Shown: in pieces, positions 1 to 8,391 of the stretch
Layout of the letters: each line of letters opens with the position of its first letter
How positions within the stretch are numbered: position 1 is the stretch's first letter
Assembly: GCA_905339275.1 (NCBI GenBank)
Contig: CAJPFK010000001.1
Coordinates: forward strand, 1,116,001 to 1,180,000
DNA: 64,000 bases
Direction of reading: 5' to 3'
From: Methylophilaceae bacterium
GTDB lineage: Bacteria; Pseudomonadota; Gammaproteobacteria; Burkholderiales; Methylophilaceae
The notes under the pieces: model-generated
The model's input: the letters and a program-made list of their open reading frames with translations, nothing else
What the model was told of the DNA's origin: nothing
Databases searched by the model: none
Program-made: the position numbers and the translations under genes

Positions 1-1
1 C

Positions 2-820
2 AGCTGGCCGGTGGATATCGTTTACCTCGGCGAGACGGTGTGCTCGCGGCGTCACATCTTCCGCACCGACGACTGGCTAAAAACGGCGGAAATGCTTGCC
101 GATAGCGGCAAGGAGGTCGTACTCTCCACCCAGGCGCTGATCGAATCCGAATCCGACCTGAAAACGCTGCGCCGCCTTGCTAGCAACGGCAAATTCAGCA
201 TCGAGGCCAACGACATGGCGGCGGTCAGCCTGGCGGGCGGCCGGCCGTTCGTCGCCGGGCCGCACATCAATACCTATAACCCGTATACGCTGTCAATTCT
301 GGCGGAAGCCGGCGCCACGCGCTGGGTGATGCCAGTCGAGATGTCACGCCAGGCGCTGGCGGACCTGCTGGCGCACGATACCTGCGGCATGGAAACAGAA
401 ATCTTCGCCCATGGCCGCCTGCCGCTGGCGTTTTCCGCCCGCTGCTTCACCGCCCGCCGCCACAACCTGCCCAAGGACAATTGCCAGTTTCGCTGCCTGG
501 AGGCGCCTTACGGCCTGACGCTGAAAACTCGCGAAGGCCAGCCATTTCTCGCGCTGAACGGCACGCAGACGCAATCCGCCAGTGTTTACAACCTGCTGGC
601 CGAACTGGAAAGCATGACGGGGCTGGCCGACGTGCTGCGCATCAGCCCGCAGCCGGAGCACACCGGCAATGTGGTTTCGCTGTTCCGCACTGCGCTGGAC
701 GGGACCGCAACTCCCGGCCAGGCCGCACAGGAACTCGCGCCGCTGCTGCCGGAAGCCCTTTGCAACGGCTACTGGCATGGCCGGGCAGGCATCGATTATT
801 CCACGCCACCAGTGAATTGA
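2..820 (+). CDS. ubiV: UbiV, O2-independent ubiquinone hydroxylation protein (U32 peptidase family), 5' truncated by window edge
   Basis: The reading frame is open to the first base of the window and reads SWPVDIVYLGETVCSRR, so the true start lies upstream; the GTG at 11 is internal. UbiV, with UbiU, forms a 4Fe-4S complex that hydroxylates the ubiquinone ring without O2, using prephenate. Cysteines typical of UbiV are visible: one in VCSRR near the start, one in CFTARR, and the pair in DNCQFRC about 10 residues later. It is followed after 10 bp by ubiT, and ubiU is expected just upstream, outside the window. The link to the adjacent nos genes fits quinone synthesis under denitrifying conditions. 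It could be another U32 family member, but the cysteine set and the ubiT neighbour make UbiV most likely. Confidence 0.88.
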   Translation, partial: SWPVDIVYLGETVCSRRHIFRTDDWLKTAEMLADSGKEVVLSTQALIESESDLKTLRRLASNGKFSIEANDMAAVSLAGGRPFVAGPHINTYNPYTLSILAEAGATRWVMPVEMSRQALADLLAHDTCGMETEIFAHGRLPLAFSARCFTARRHNLPKDNCQFRCLEAPYGLTLKTREGQPFLALNGTQTQSASVYNLLAELESMTGLADVLRISPQPEHTGNVVSLFRTALDGTATPGQAAQELAPLLPEALCNGYWHGRAGIDYSTPPVN

Positions 821-830
821 AAGTACGACG

Positions 831-1313
831 ATGACAACCCCAAATTTTCGTTTTCCCCGGCCGCTAGGCGCGGCAATTTCCCGTTTACCGACGCTGCCGC
901 CGTCCTTTGTATTCACACGCGTGCTGAACCTGCTGTTACAGCGATCGCTGTACCAGCAGGAACTGCTCCCGTTGCATGGCAAACGCATCGCCATCTGCAT
1001 CAGCGATGCCGGTTTGCAGTTTCATTTTACGGTTGGCGACAAGGGATTCCGCCCGGTCCCCAGGGCGTCGCAGCCGGACTTGGCGATTACCGCCACTGCG
1101 CATGACTTCTACCTGCTGGCGACCCGGCAGGAAGACCCCGACTCCCTGTTCTTCAGCCGCCGACTGCTGGTGGAAGGCGATACCGAACTGGGACTGGTTG
1201 CCAAGAATACGCTGGATGGGCTCGAACTGCCGAAACCGGTATTGGTCATGCTGTCGCCGAAAAACCTGCCGGCATGGGCGAAAAGCCCATGGCCGGCTAA
1301 CCGTGGACCATGA
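831..1313 (+). CDS. ubiT: UbiT, SCP2-domain accessory factor for anaerobic ubiquinone synthesis
   Basis: A 160-residue protein with one SCP2 (sterol carrier/lipid-binding) domain over about residues 35-145, including the stretch GKRIAICISDAGLQFHF and the pattern PDLAITATAHDFYLLATRQEDPDSLFFSRRLLV split over two strands. UbiT is thought to bind quinone intermediates and is required together with UbiU and UbiV. The gene begins 10 bp after ubiV; no strong ribosome site is visible, which suggests translational coupling. The SCP2 family also includes UbiJ, the aerobic counterpart, but position next to ubiV favours UbiT. Confidence 0.87.
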   Translation: MTTPNFRFPRPLGAAISRLPTLPPSFVFTRVLNLLLQRSLYQQELLPLHGKRIAICISDAGLQFHFTVGDKGFRPVPRASQPDLAITATAHDFYLLATRQEDPDSLFFSRRLLVEGDTELGLVAKNTLDGLELPKPVLVMLSPKNLPAWAKSPWPANRGP

Positions 1314-1324
1314 AGGAGACCGCA

Positions 1325-1774
1325 ATGATCCAACGCCAGGATTACAGAAAGCTGCCGATTGTGTACGCCTGCTCCGGATGTTCAAGCGCAGCACAGACGG
1401 CCAATTACATCGCACTCAAGCTGGACCGTGACGGGGAGGCGGAGATGTCCTGCATCTCCGGGGTCGGCGGCAATGTGGCGCATCTGGTCAACATTGCCCG
1501 CTCCGGACGGCCGATTATCGCTCTGGACGGCTGCCCTCTCGCCTGTACCCTGCACTGCTTGGCTCAGCGCAGGATTTCCGCCGATTATCACCTGCAGTTG
1601 CACGAGCATGGCGTCAGGAAAAAATACCATGCGGATTTCGACCGTGAGCAGGCAGACCGGATTGCCGCTGAAGTGGCGCTTGAAGCACGCCGGCTTCGTA
1701 CACAGGAGGATTCTGAAAAAAACGTCGATTCCGAACCGACGGACTGCCGGACATCCAAAAGCGGACAGGCATAG
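1325..1774 (+). CDS. Putative zinc-binding protein with DGC domain
   Basis: A 149-residue protein. The start at 1325 was chosen because AAGGAG at 1313-1318 precedes it; the ATG at 1310 would lie before this ribosome site. Conserved cysteine motifs are CSGCS (about residues 16-20), a single C in MSCISG, and DGCPLACTLHC around residue 70, the hallmark DGC signature of PF08859. The cysteine arrangement suggests metal binding, but no biochemical function is established. It sits 11 bp after ubiT and 120 bp before nosZ, so it belongs to the ubiTUV transcript, not the nosZ one, which has its own promoter. Residues after about 125 are charged and low in conservation. Confidence 0.8.
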   Translation: MIQRQDYRKLPIVYACSGCSSAAQTANYIALKLDRDGEAEMSCISGVGGNVAHLVNIARSGRPIIALDGCPLACTLHCLAQRRISADYHLQLHEHGVRKKYHADFDREQADRIAAEVALEARRLRTQEDSEKNVDSEPTDCRTSKSGQA

Positions 1775-1786
1775 CCATTTTATTTC

Positions 1787-1828
1787 TTGACTGGGGTCAA
1801 GGAAGTTCCCACGACATGTAGTAATAAT
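1787..1828 (+). promoter_or_regulatory. FNR/DNR-type class II promoter of nosZ
   Basis: TTGAC-TGGG-GTCAA at 1787-1800 is a perfect palindrome with two changes from the FNR consensus TTGAT-N4-ATCAA. A -10-like hexamer AATAAT lies at 1823-1828. The palindrome centre (1793.5) is 41.5 bp from a start at about 1835, which is exactly the class II FNR geometry with the -10 ending at -7. The predicted leader to the nosZ ATG is about 60 nt. Regulation by an FNR/DNR-family activator is inferred from sequence only. Confidence 0.75.
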
Positions 1829-1838
1829 GTCATCATGA

Positions 1839-1855
1839 TGCGACAAAATGTCGCA
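1839..1855 (+). promoter_or_regulatory. Perfect 7-bp inverted repeat in the nosZ leader
   Basis: TGCGACA-AAA-TGTCGCA lies just downstream of the predicted nosZ transcription start. It contains two GCGAC/GTCGC half-sites 5 bp apart, resembling sites described for RegA/PrrA/RegR-type response regulators. It could instead act as an RNA hairpin in the leader. No regulator gene of this type is in the window. Confidence 0.45.
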
Positions 1856-1894
1856 CCTTTCGATTACCGGTCATGTGATACCAGAGGAGACACC

Positions 1895-3844
1895 ATGGAA
1901 ACCCAACATCAGGAAACCGACAATAACCCATTGCAGGACAAAGGCCGCAGAAAGTTCTTGGGAACGACTGCCGCGGTGACGCTCGCAGGCGCTGGTATGG
2001 CCATGGGGCTCACCGCCTGCAAGCAAGGAGATCAGCCAAGTGCCGGAAGTGCCACAGTCGCAGGCGGAGATGCCAGCCGCGCAGTTGCAGCGGGCGAGTT
2101 TGAAGTGCACCCGGGTAAGCTCGACTCCTATTACATCTTTTCCAGCTCCGGACACAATGGCGAAGTACGTGTCTACGGGCTGCCGTCCGGCCGCACGCTC
2201 AAACAGATCCCGGTATTCAACATCGACCCGATGGTCGGCTGGGGCATTACCAACGAGTCCAAGAAAATCATGGGCACCAACCCGGACGGCAGCTTGAGAT
2301 ATACAACCGGAGACACCCATCACGTGCACGGTTCCTATACCGACGGCACATACAACAGCAAATACCTGTGGACCAACGACAAGCTGAATAACCGCATCGC
2401 GCGTATCCGCATGGATCGCATGGAATGCGACGCCATCACCGAGATTCCCAACGTACAGGGCTTTCACGGTATTTTCCCGGACAAGCGCGACCCGGTCGAT
2501 GCCAGCATCAATTACACCACCCGTGTGTTCTGCGGCGCGGAATTCCACTCGCCGCAGGCCAACGATGGCCGTGACCTGGACGACCCGGCCAAATGGTACG
2601 GCCTTTTCACCTGCATCGATGCGGAAAGCATGGAAGTACGCTGGCAGGCCAAGGTAGACGGCAACATGGACCTTGTCGCCACCTCTTATGACGGCAAGCT
2701 GGCCGCGGTCAACCAGTACAACGTCGAGAATGGCGCAGTACTGGCCGACATGATGTCGGCCGAGCGCGATGCCTGCCTGTTTTTCAATATCGCGCGCGTC
2801 GAAGCCGCAATCAAGGCCGGCAGAAGCTTCACCATCGGCGATTCCAAGGTGCCCGTGGTGGACGGCACGCGCCAGGCCAATGCCGACCCCAAGACCGCCC
2901 TTACCTGCTACGTGCCTGTTCCCAAGAATCCGCACGGCGTGAACCTATCGCCCGATGGCAAATATTTCGTCTGCTCCGGCAAGTTGTCGCCGACAGCCAC
3001 CGTGATCGCGACTGAACTGGTGCACAAATGGTTTGCCGGCGAATTGAACGATGCGCGCGATACTGTCGTAGCCGAGCCTGAAATCGGCCTCGGCCCATTG
3101 CATACGGCTTTCGATGGTAGGGGAAATGCCTACACCTCGCTTTTCCTCGATAGCCAGATCGTCAAATGGAATGTAGAGAATGCCATCGCCCAGTTCAACG
3201 GCGACAAGAGCGTGCAGCCGGTGGTTGACCGCCTCGACGTACACTACCAGCCGGGGCACACTTATTCATCGATGGGCGAAACCAAGGAAGCCGACGGCAA
3301 ATTCCTCAATTCCGGCAACAAATTCTCCAAGGACCGCTTCCTGCCGGTCGGTCCGCTGCACGTCGAGACCGAGCAACTGATCGACATCAGCAACGACAGG
3401 ATGCGCCTGATCCACGACCATACCGCCTACCCCGAGCCGCATGACGCAATCATCGTGCGTGCCGATGTAGTGAAAACGCAGCAGGTTTCCAACATGGACG
3501 ATTTCCCCAATGCGGTGAAATCGTTCGGCGACAGCCGTATCGAGCGCAACGGCAAAAAGGTCGCGGTCTACCTGACGTCGCAGGCACCCAATTTCAGCAT
3601 GGAGCAGATCAGGGTCAAGCTCGGCGACGAAGTCACGATTACGCTGACCAACCATGACAGGGTGGAGGATTTGACGCACGGCTTCGGCATCGAGAATTAC
3701 AACATCAACTTTATCGTCAACCCGCAGGAAACCCACTCGGTCACGTTCAAGGCTGACAAGCCGGGAGTGTTCTGGATTTACTGCACGCATTTCTGTCATG
3801 CGCTGCATCTGGAAATGCGCAGCCGGTTCATTGTCGAAAAGTAG
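1895..3844 (+). CDS. nosZ: Nitrous oxide reductase NosZ (clade I, Tat-exported)
   Basis: Reduces N2O to N2 in the periplasm, the last step of denitrification. The ATG at 1895 was chosen because GAGGAGA at 1884-1890 precedes it and because the protein then opens with a twin-arginine signal, GRRKFLG at about residues 17-23, followed by a hydrophobic stretch. This is the clade I type. The tetranuclear CuZ-site motif DTHHVH is at residues 140-145 in the N-terminal beta-propeller. The C-terminal cupredoxin domain carries the CuA ligands C630, C634, H638 and M641 in CTHFCHALHLEM. Length (649 residues) is normal and no key residue is missing. A terminator follows, so it may be transcribed largely alone from the FNR-type promoter. 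Confidence 0.97.
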   Translation: METQHQETDNNPLQDKGRRKFLGTTAAVTLAGAGMAMGLTACKQGDQPSAGSATVAGGDASRAVAAGEFEVHPGKLDSYYIFSSSGHNGEVRVYGLPSGRTLKQIPVFNIDPMVGWGITNESKKIMGTNPDGSLRYTTGDTHHVHGSYTDGTYNSKYLWTNDKLNNRIARIRMDRMECDAITEIPNVQGFHGIFPDKRDPVDASINYTTRVFCGAEFHSPQANDGRDLDDPAKWYGLFTCIDAESMEVRWQAKVDGNMDLVATSYDGKLAAVNQYNVENGAVLADMMSAERDACLFFNIARVEAAIKAGRSFTIGDSKVPVVDGTRQANADPKTALTCYVPVPKNPHGVNLSPDGKYFVCSGKLSPTATVIATELVHKWFAGELNDARDTVVAEPEIGLGPLHTAFDGRGNAYTSLFLDSQIVKWNVENAIAQFNGDKSVQPVVDRLDVHYQPGHTYSSMGETKEADGKFLNSGNKFSKDRFLPVGPLHVETEQLIDISNDRMRLIHDHTAYPEPHDAIIVRADVVKTQQVSNMDDFPNAVKSFGDSRIERNGKKVAVYLTSQAPNFSMEQIRVKLGDEVTITLTNHDRVEDLTHGFGIENYNINFIVNPQETHSVTFKADKPGVFWIYCTHFCHALHLEMRSRFIVEK

Positions 3845-3871
3845 GACTATTCACGCGGAACAGCGGTCATT

Positions 3872-3899
3872 GGGCGAGCCGCAATGCTCGCCCTTTTTT
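3872..3899 (+). terminator. Intrinsic terminator after nosZ
   Basis: A perfect 8-bp GC-rich stem, GGGCGAGC (3872-3879) and GCTCGCCC (3886-3893) with a 6-nt loop, is followed at once by six T. It separates nosZ from nosR-D-F-Y-L and would make nosZ transcripts more abundant than those of the maturation genes. Confidence 0.9.
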
Positions 3900-3921
3900 C
3901 CAGGTCTGTTTCAACCAGGAA

Positions 3922-3927
3922 TATAAT
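3922..3927 (+). promoter_or_regulatory. Possible -10 element of a separate nosR promoter
   Basis: TATAAT, an exact consensus -10, lies 22 bp after the nosZ terminator and 42 bp before the nosR ATG. No convincing -35 or FNR box is at the matching distance; the -35 position falls at the end of the terminator. Confidence 0.35.
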
Positions 3928-3969
3928 CGTTGCAATCCAGCCATCAATTTTCAGCGGGGATATTAGAGC

Positions 3970-6240
3970 ATGCGCCAACGGCGGCCATCATTTTTACTTG
4001 GCCTGCCTGACTCGGTCAGGAATGTAACGGCTGCAGCCTTCCTATGCCTGCTCGCATTGGCGCTTCCCATCAGCGCCGCTGCAGATATCAAAGCGAATCA
4101 GGCTGAAACCGGCCGTCATGCAGGGAAGCAAGCCGGCTCGTATGAATCCCCGTTGCCGGTCGAACTCTCCTCCAGCCCGGACATGTGCGCGTATGCGCCC
4201 TGCCGCGACATCTTTCCCGGAGCGGACAGGTTCTCGGAACGCAAAGGCCGCCCGGCTTACGTCGAGGCTTATCACGACGACCAAGGGGGGCAGAAACTAC
4301 TCGGCTACGTGTTTCTCTCTACCGATATCGTCGATATCCCTGCCTATTCCGGTAAACCGATCGTCACGCTGATCGGCATGGACAGCCAGGGCAAGATCGT
4401 CGGCGTCCGCATCCTGAAACACAGCGAGCCCATCCTGCTGGTCGGCATTCCGGAAAACGAGCTGACCAGATTCATCAAACAGTTTGTCGGCAAATTCGCC
4501 TGGGACAAGATCGAGATCGGCAAGGCCCGCGCCGATGGCGGTTATATCGGCATCGATGCCATCAGCGGCGCGACCGTGACCGTCATCGCGCAAAACCAGG
4601 TGGTCATGCGCAGCGCTTACGAGATAGCCAAACAGGTCGGCATCATCAAATCGATACCACGGCCGCAGGCTGTGTTCACGCCGCCCACCGGGAAAGCGGG
4701 ATGGAACGCCCTGCTGGAGGAAGGCAGCATCCAGCGCCTGACCGTTGCCCCCAGGGATGTCGGCATCGAAGACGGTGGACAACCATATCTTGATGCCTAT
4801 TTCGGTTATCTCAATGCCCCCGACATAGGCCGCAGCATTCTCGGCGATCGCGTCTATGAAAGGCTGATGGCCGAGCTCAAGCCGGACGAGCACGCGATTT
4901 TTATCGTCGCCAACGGCATTGCCTCGTTCAAGGGTTCCGGCTTCGTGCGCGGCGGCATCTATGACCGCATCCAGGTATCACAGGACATGGACAGCTTCAC
5001 CTTCCGCGACACCGACTATCTCAACCTGTACAGCATGGAAGCAGCCGGTGCGCCGCGCTACGAGGAATCCGGCATCTTCATCATCCGCAGCGCGAGCTTC
5101 AGCGCGGCTTATCCGTGGAGCCTGGTGTTCCTCGGCAACAAGGTGGACAAGCAGACCGGCATCAAGACCTTCGCCAATTTCGACCGCGAATACTGGCTGG
5201 CTGCGCGCATGCTTCAAGGCGGGCGCCCCGTTATCATCAAGCCTGATCCGGCCTGGCTCAAAATCTGGAAGGACAAATGGATCGGCATCCTGCTGTTCAC
5301 GCTGCTGCTGGCCGTCACCGCCGCCGTGCACGTGGTGCGCGACAAACTGGTGCGCCGTGCCAACCACAAGGACAAGCGCTGGGTGTCGATACCCAAATAT
5401 GTGATCTGGACCATCAGCATCGTCGTTCTCGGCTACGGGCTGATGGCGCAGCCCAGCATCACCCATGTACTCACCTGGGTACATTCGCTGCTGTTCCACT
5501 GGAGATGGGAACTGTTCCTGTCCGACCCGTATATCTTCGTGTTCTGGTGGTTCATCATCATCACGGTATTCATCTGGGGGCGCGGGCTGTTCTGCGGCTG
5601 GCTCTGCCCCTACGGCTCGATGTCCGAACTGCTGTACAAAATCACCAGGGCCACGCCACTGCGCCGCTTCCAGTTCATGCTGCCGAAGACGCTGCATGAC
5701 AAGCTGAAATGGCTGAAATACGCGATCTTCTTCACCCTGCTGGCAGTCTCGTTCTATTCGATGGGCATCGCGGAAAAAATGGCCGAGGTGGAGCCTTTCA
5801 AGACCACCTTCCTGGTCGGGGTGTGGAACCGCTCATGGCCGTTCATTGCATTCTGGCTGTTCCTGTTCGGGCTGTCGATGTTCACCGAGCGCCCGTTCTG
5901 TAAATACCTCTGCCCGCTGGGCGCCGGGCTGGCGATACCGGGCACGTTCCGCGGCATCGCATTGAAGCGTAAAAAGGAATGCACCACCTGCCATGCCTGC
6001 GCCGCCGGCTGCGGCTCGCAGGCGATCGACGCCCAAGGCAGGATAGACCAGCGTGAGTGCCTGCTCTGCCTGGATTGCATGGTGTACTACTATGACGACC
6101 ATGCCTGCCCGCCGCTTGCCAAGGAACGCAAACGGCGGGCAAAGGACGGCCTGCCGCTGACACCGATTTCCGCACAAGGCTATTTCATCCCGGTGGAAAG
6201 CATCGGCCGCCCACCGAAAAAGGCAGAAAAGCCGGCATGA
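3970..6240 (+). CDS. nosR: NosR, membrane FMN/Fe-S electron donor and regulator for N2O reductase
   Basis: A 756-residue polytopic flavo-iron-sulfur protein that supplies quinol-derived electrons to NosZ and is needed for nos expression in some species. A signal or first membrane segment lies at residues 17-37. The periplasmic FMN-binding domain follows, with the covalent flavin motif DAISGAT at about 196-202. Next come about five membrane segments (about 435-635) holding the twin FCGWLCPYG (about 540) and FCKYLCPLG (about 642) motifs. Two C-terminal 4Fe-4S sites of ferredoxin type lie in CTTCHACAAGC (about 671) and CLLCLDC (about 698). Length is typical. The stop overlaps the nosD start. The FMN-attaching enzyme (ApbE/NosX) is not in this window. 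Confidence 0.95.
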   Translation: MRQRRPSFLLGLPDSVRNVTAAAFLCLLALALPISAAADIKANQAETGRHAGKQAGSYESPLPVELSSSPDMCAYAPCRDIFPGADRFSERKGRPAYVEAYHDDQGGQKLLGYVFLSTDIVDIPAYSGKPIVTLIGMDSQGKIVGVRILKHSEPILLVGIPENELTRFIKQFVGKFAWDKIEIGKARADGGYIGIDAISGATVTVIAQNQVVMRSAYEIAKQVGIIKSIPRPQAVFTPPTGKAGWNALLEEGSIQRLTVAPRDVGIEDGGQPYLDAYFGYLNAPDIGRSILGDRVYERLMAELKPDEHAIFIVANGIASFKGSGFVRGGIYDRIQVSQDMDSFTFRDTDYLNLYSMEAAGAPRYEESGIFIIRSASFSAAYPWSLVFLGNKVDKQTGIKTFANFDREYWLAARMLQGGRPVIIKPDPAWLKIWKDKWIGILLFTLLLAVTAAVHVVRDKLVRRANHKDKRWVSIPKYVIWTISIVVLGYGLMAQPSITHVLTWVHSLLFHWRWELFLSDPYIFVFWWFIIITVFIWGRGLFCGWLCPYGSMSELLYKITRATPLRRFQFMLPKTLHDKLKWLKYAIFFTLLAVSFYSMGIAEKMAEVEPFKTTFLVGVWNRSWPFIAFWLFLFGLSMFTERPFCKYLCPLGAGLAIPGTFRGIALKRKKECTTCHACAAGCGSQAIDAQGRIDQRECLLCLDCMVYYYDDHACPPLAKERKRRAKDGLPLTPISAQGYFIPVESIGRPPKKAEKPA

Positions 6241-7499
6241 TGCTCGCGGCAATCAGCCTGGGCCTGACGGCGCTGCTTGCGGCAAATGTTGCAGGTGCCG
6301 CAGAAATCATCGTGCATCCGGGCGAATCTATCGGCGCGGCGGTCGCGCGCGCCGGCCACGGCGACACGGTGCTGGTCGGACGCGGCCACTACCGCGAGCA
6401 CCTGCTGATCGACAAGCCGCTCGCTCTCAAGGGCATCGACCGGCCAACGCTGGATGGCGGCAACCAGGGCGACGTGATTCGCATCAAATCGCCGGACGTG
6501 ACGATCGAAGGCTTCATCGTGCGCAACAGCGGCGCCGATCTCACCGCGCAGAATGCTGGCATCTACCTCGAACCGGGCAGCGACCGCGCGGTAATCCGCG
6601 ACAATGTCATCAACTACACGCTGTTCGGGCTATGGATCGAAAAAGTGCGGAACGTGCAGGTCATCGGCAACAACATCACCGGCATGCGCGACCTTGCCTC
6701 GGCGCAGCGCGGCAACGGTATCCAGCTCTATAACTCGCGCGATGCGCAGATCATCGACAACCATATCAGCTTCACCCGCGACGGTATCTATGTCGATGTG
6801 TCCGACCATGCGCTGTTCCGCGGCAACCGGCTGCATCATCTGCGCTACGGCACGCATTACATGAACTCCAACTTCAATGTGTGGGAGCATAACCGGAGCT
6901 ACCGCAACCGTGGCGGGCTGGCCCTGATGGAAGTCCGCAACCAGGTTGTCCGCAACAACCAGGCCTGGGATAACTCCGATCACGGCATCATGCTGCGCAC
7001 CATACAGGATTCCGTGGTGGAAAATAATATCGTCGCCGGCAACGGCCGCGGATTTTTCATCTACGACGCCGAATACAATACGCTGCGAGGCAACCTGGTG
7101 ATCGGCAACCGCGTAGGCATGCACGTCTGGGCCGGCTCGATCAATAACAAGGTGGAAGGCAACGACCTGATTCACAACCGCGAACAAATCCGCTACGTCG
7201 CCAGCCGGGACGAGAACTGGGGCGGCGAAACCGGCAACTACTGGAGCAATTATCTCGGCTGGGATCGCAACAGCGACGGCGTCGGCGATGTGCCCTACGA
7301 AGCGAGCGACCTGGTCGACCGCCTTACCTGGAAATATCCGGCAGCCAAACTGCTCCTGAACAGCCCTGCGGTACAGACACTGCGGATGGTCGCGCGGCAG
7401 TTTCCGCTGTTGCGCGCAACCAGCATCGTCGACCACCGCCCGCGCATGCGGCCATTTCATTCAGACTGGAGCACCTGGCTTGGCAAGCAGCGTCATTGA
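6237..7499 (+). CDS. nosD: NosD, periplasmic copper-site maturation protein
   Basis: A 420-residue protein with an N-terminal signal peptide (cleavage probably after VAGAA, about residue 22), then a right-handed parallel beta-helix made of CASH repeats. The repeats are visible as recurring N-N/G-N turns such as IGNNI, VRNNQ, VENNI and RGNLVIGNR. NosD works with the NosFY ABC transporter to assemble the CuZ cluster of NosZ. The ATG overlaps the nosR stop (ATGA), indicating translational coupling. Its 3' end overlaps nosF by 20 bp. Confidence 0.94.
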   Translation: MMLAAISLGLTALLAANVAGAAEIIVHPGESIGAAVARAGHGDTVLVGRGHYREHLLIDKPLALKGIDRPTLDGGNQGDVIRIKSPDVTIEGFIVRNSGADLTAQNAGIYLEPGSDRAVIRDNVINYTLFGLWIEKVRNVQVIGNNITGMRDLASAQRGNGIQLYNSRDAQIIDNHISFTRDGIYVDVSDHALFRGNRLHHLRYGTHYMNSNFNVWEHNRSYRNRGGLALMEVRNQVVRNNQAWDNSDHGIMLRTIQDSVVENNIVAGNGRGFFIYDAEYNTLRGNLVIGNRVGMHVWAGSINNKVEGNDLIHNREQIRYVASRDENWGGETGNYWSNYLGWDRNSDGVGDVPYEASDLVDRLTWKYPAAKLLLNSPAVQTLRMVARQFPLLRATSIVDHRPRMRPFHSDWSTWLGKQRH

Positions 7500-8388
7500 A
7501 ATCAACAGCGTTTCGTGTCATTTCGGCGCTGTGCATGCGGTCAGTAATGTCACGCTCGATATCCTCCAGGGCGAAACCATGGGCCTGATCGGCCACAACG
7601 GCGCGGGCAAGAGCACGCTGTTCAAGATGATGCTGGGGCTGATTCCGCCCTCTTCCGGCAGCATCCGTATCCACGGCACACCGGTACGCGGCAGCGCGTT
7701 CCGTGAGTTGCGCCGCACTATCGGCTACCTGCCGGAAAACCTGGTGTTCTATGACAATCTGAACGGGCTGGAAACACTGCAGTTCTTTGCCGCGCTGAAG
7801 GGCTGCGATCCCGGCCAGTGCGCACGCCTGCTGGAGAAAGTCGGCCTTGGCCACGCTGCCCATCGGCGTGTGGACGGCTATTCCAAGGGCATGCGCCAGC
7901 GCCTGGGTTTCGCCCAGGCCTTGCTGGGCGAGCCGCGCATCCTGTTTCTCGATGAGCCGACCAACGGTCTCGACCCGGAAGGCATACGCGAGTTCTATCA
8001 TATGCTGGGCGAGCTCAATCACCGGGGCGTGACAGTGGTCATCACCTCCCACATCCTGTCCGAAATCCAGGAGCGCGTGCAGCGGCTGGCGGTGATGAAA
8101 TCCGGCAAACTACATGCGCTGGGCACGGTGCAGGAGTTGCGTGAAGCGGTCAACCTGCCGCTTGCCATCCGCCTGCGGCTGCAATGCCCGCCACAGGCGC
8201 TGAAAGACGTGCTGCGCGGCATCGCGCTGGAAGACATGAGCGTCGACGGCAATACCGCCGTCATCCGCTGCCGGCGTGCCGGCAAGATGGATATCCTGCG
8301 CCGGCTCGGTGCCATGGGAGACATGATCGACGACATTGCCGTCCGGGAACCCTCGCTGGAAGACGTGTTCCTGGGATATGCGGAGTAA
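7480..8388 (+). CDS. nosF: NosF, ABC transporter ATP-binding subunit for NosZ maturation
   Basis: A 302-residue cytoplasmic ATPase. Walker A GHNGAGKST is at about residues 38-46, the signature YSKGMRQR at about 128-135, and Walker B ILFLDEPTNGLDP at about 154. A TTG start is proposed at 7480: GGAG lies 8 nt upstream, and the first in-frame ATG would delete the first two beta strands and reach into the Walker A region. It pairs with NosY and NosD to drive CuZ assembly. The gene begins inside the end of nosD, so translation is coupled. Confidence 0.95.
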   Translation: MASSVIEINSVSCHFGAVHAVSNVTLDILQGETMGLIGHNGAGKSTLFKMMLGLIPPSSGSIRIHGTPVRGSAFRELRRTIGYLPENLVFYDNLNGLETLQFFAALKGCDPGQCARLLEKVGLGHAAHRRVDGYSKGMRQRLGFAQALLGEPRILFLDEPTNGLDPEGIREFYHMLGELNHRGVTVVITSHILSEIQERVQRLAVMKSGKLHALGTVQELREAVNLPLAIRLRLQCPPQALKDVLRGIALEDMSVDGNTAVIRCRRAGKMDILRRLGAMGDMIDDIAVREPSLEDVFLGYAE

Positions 8389-8391
8389 GCC

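Noticed and set aside
1871-2935. A 354-codon minus-strand open frame opposite nosZ
   Set aside because: nosZ has all catalytic motifs; the antisense product shows no motif and no ribosome site.
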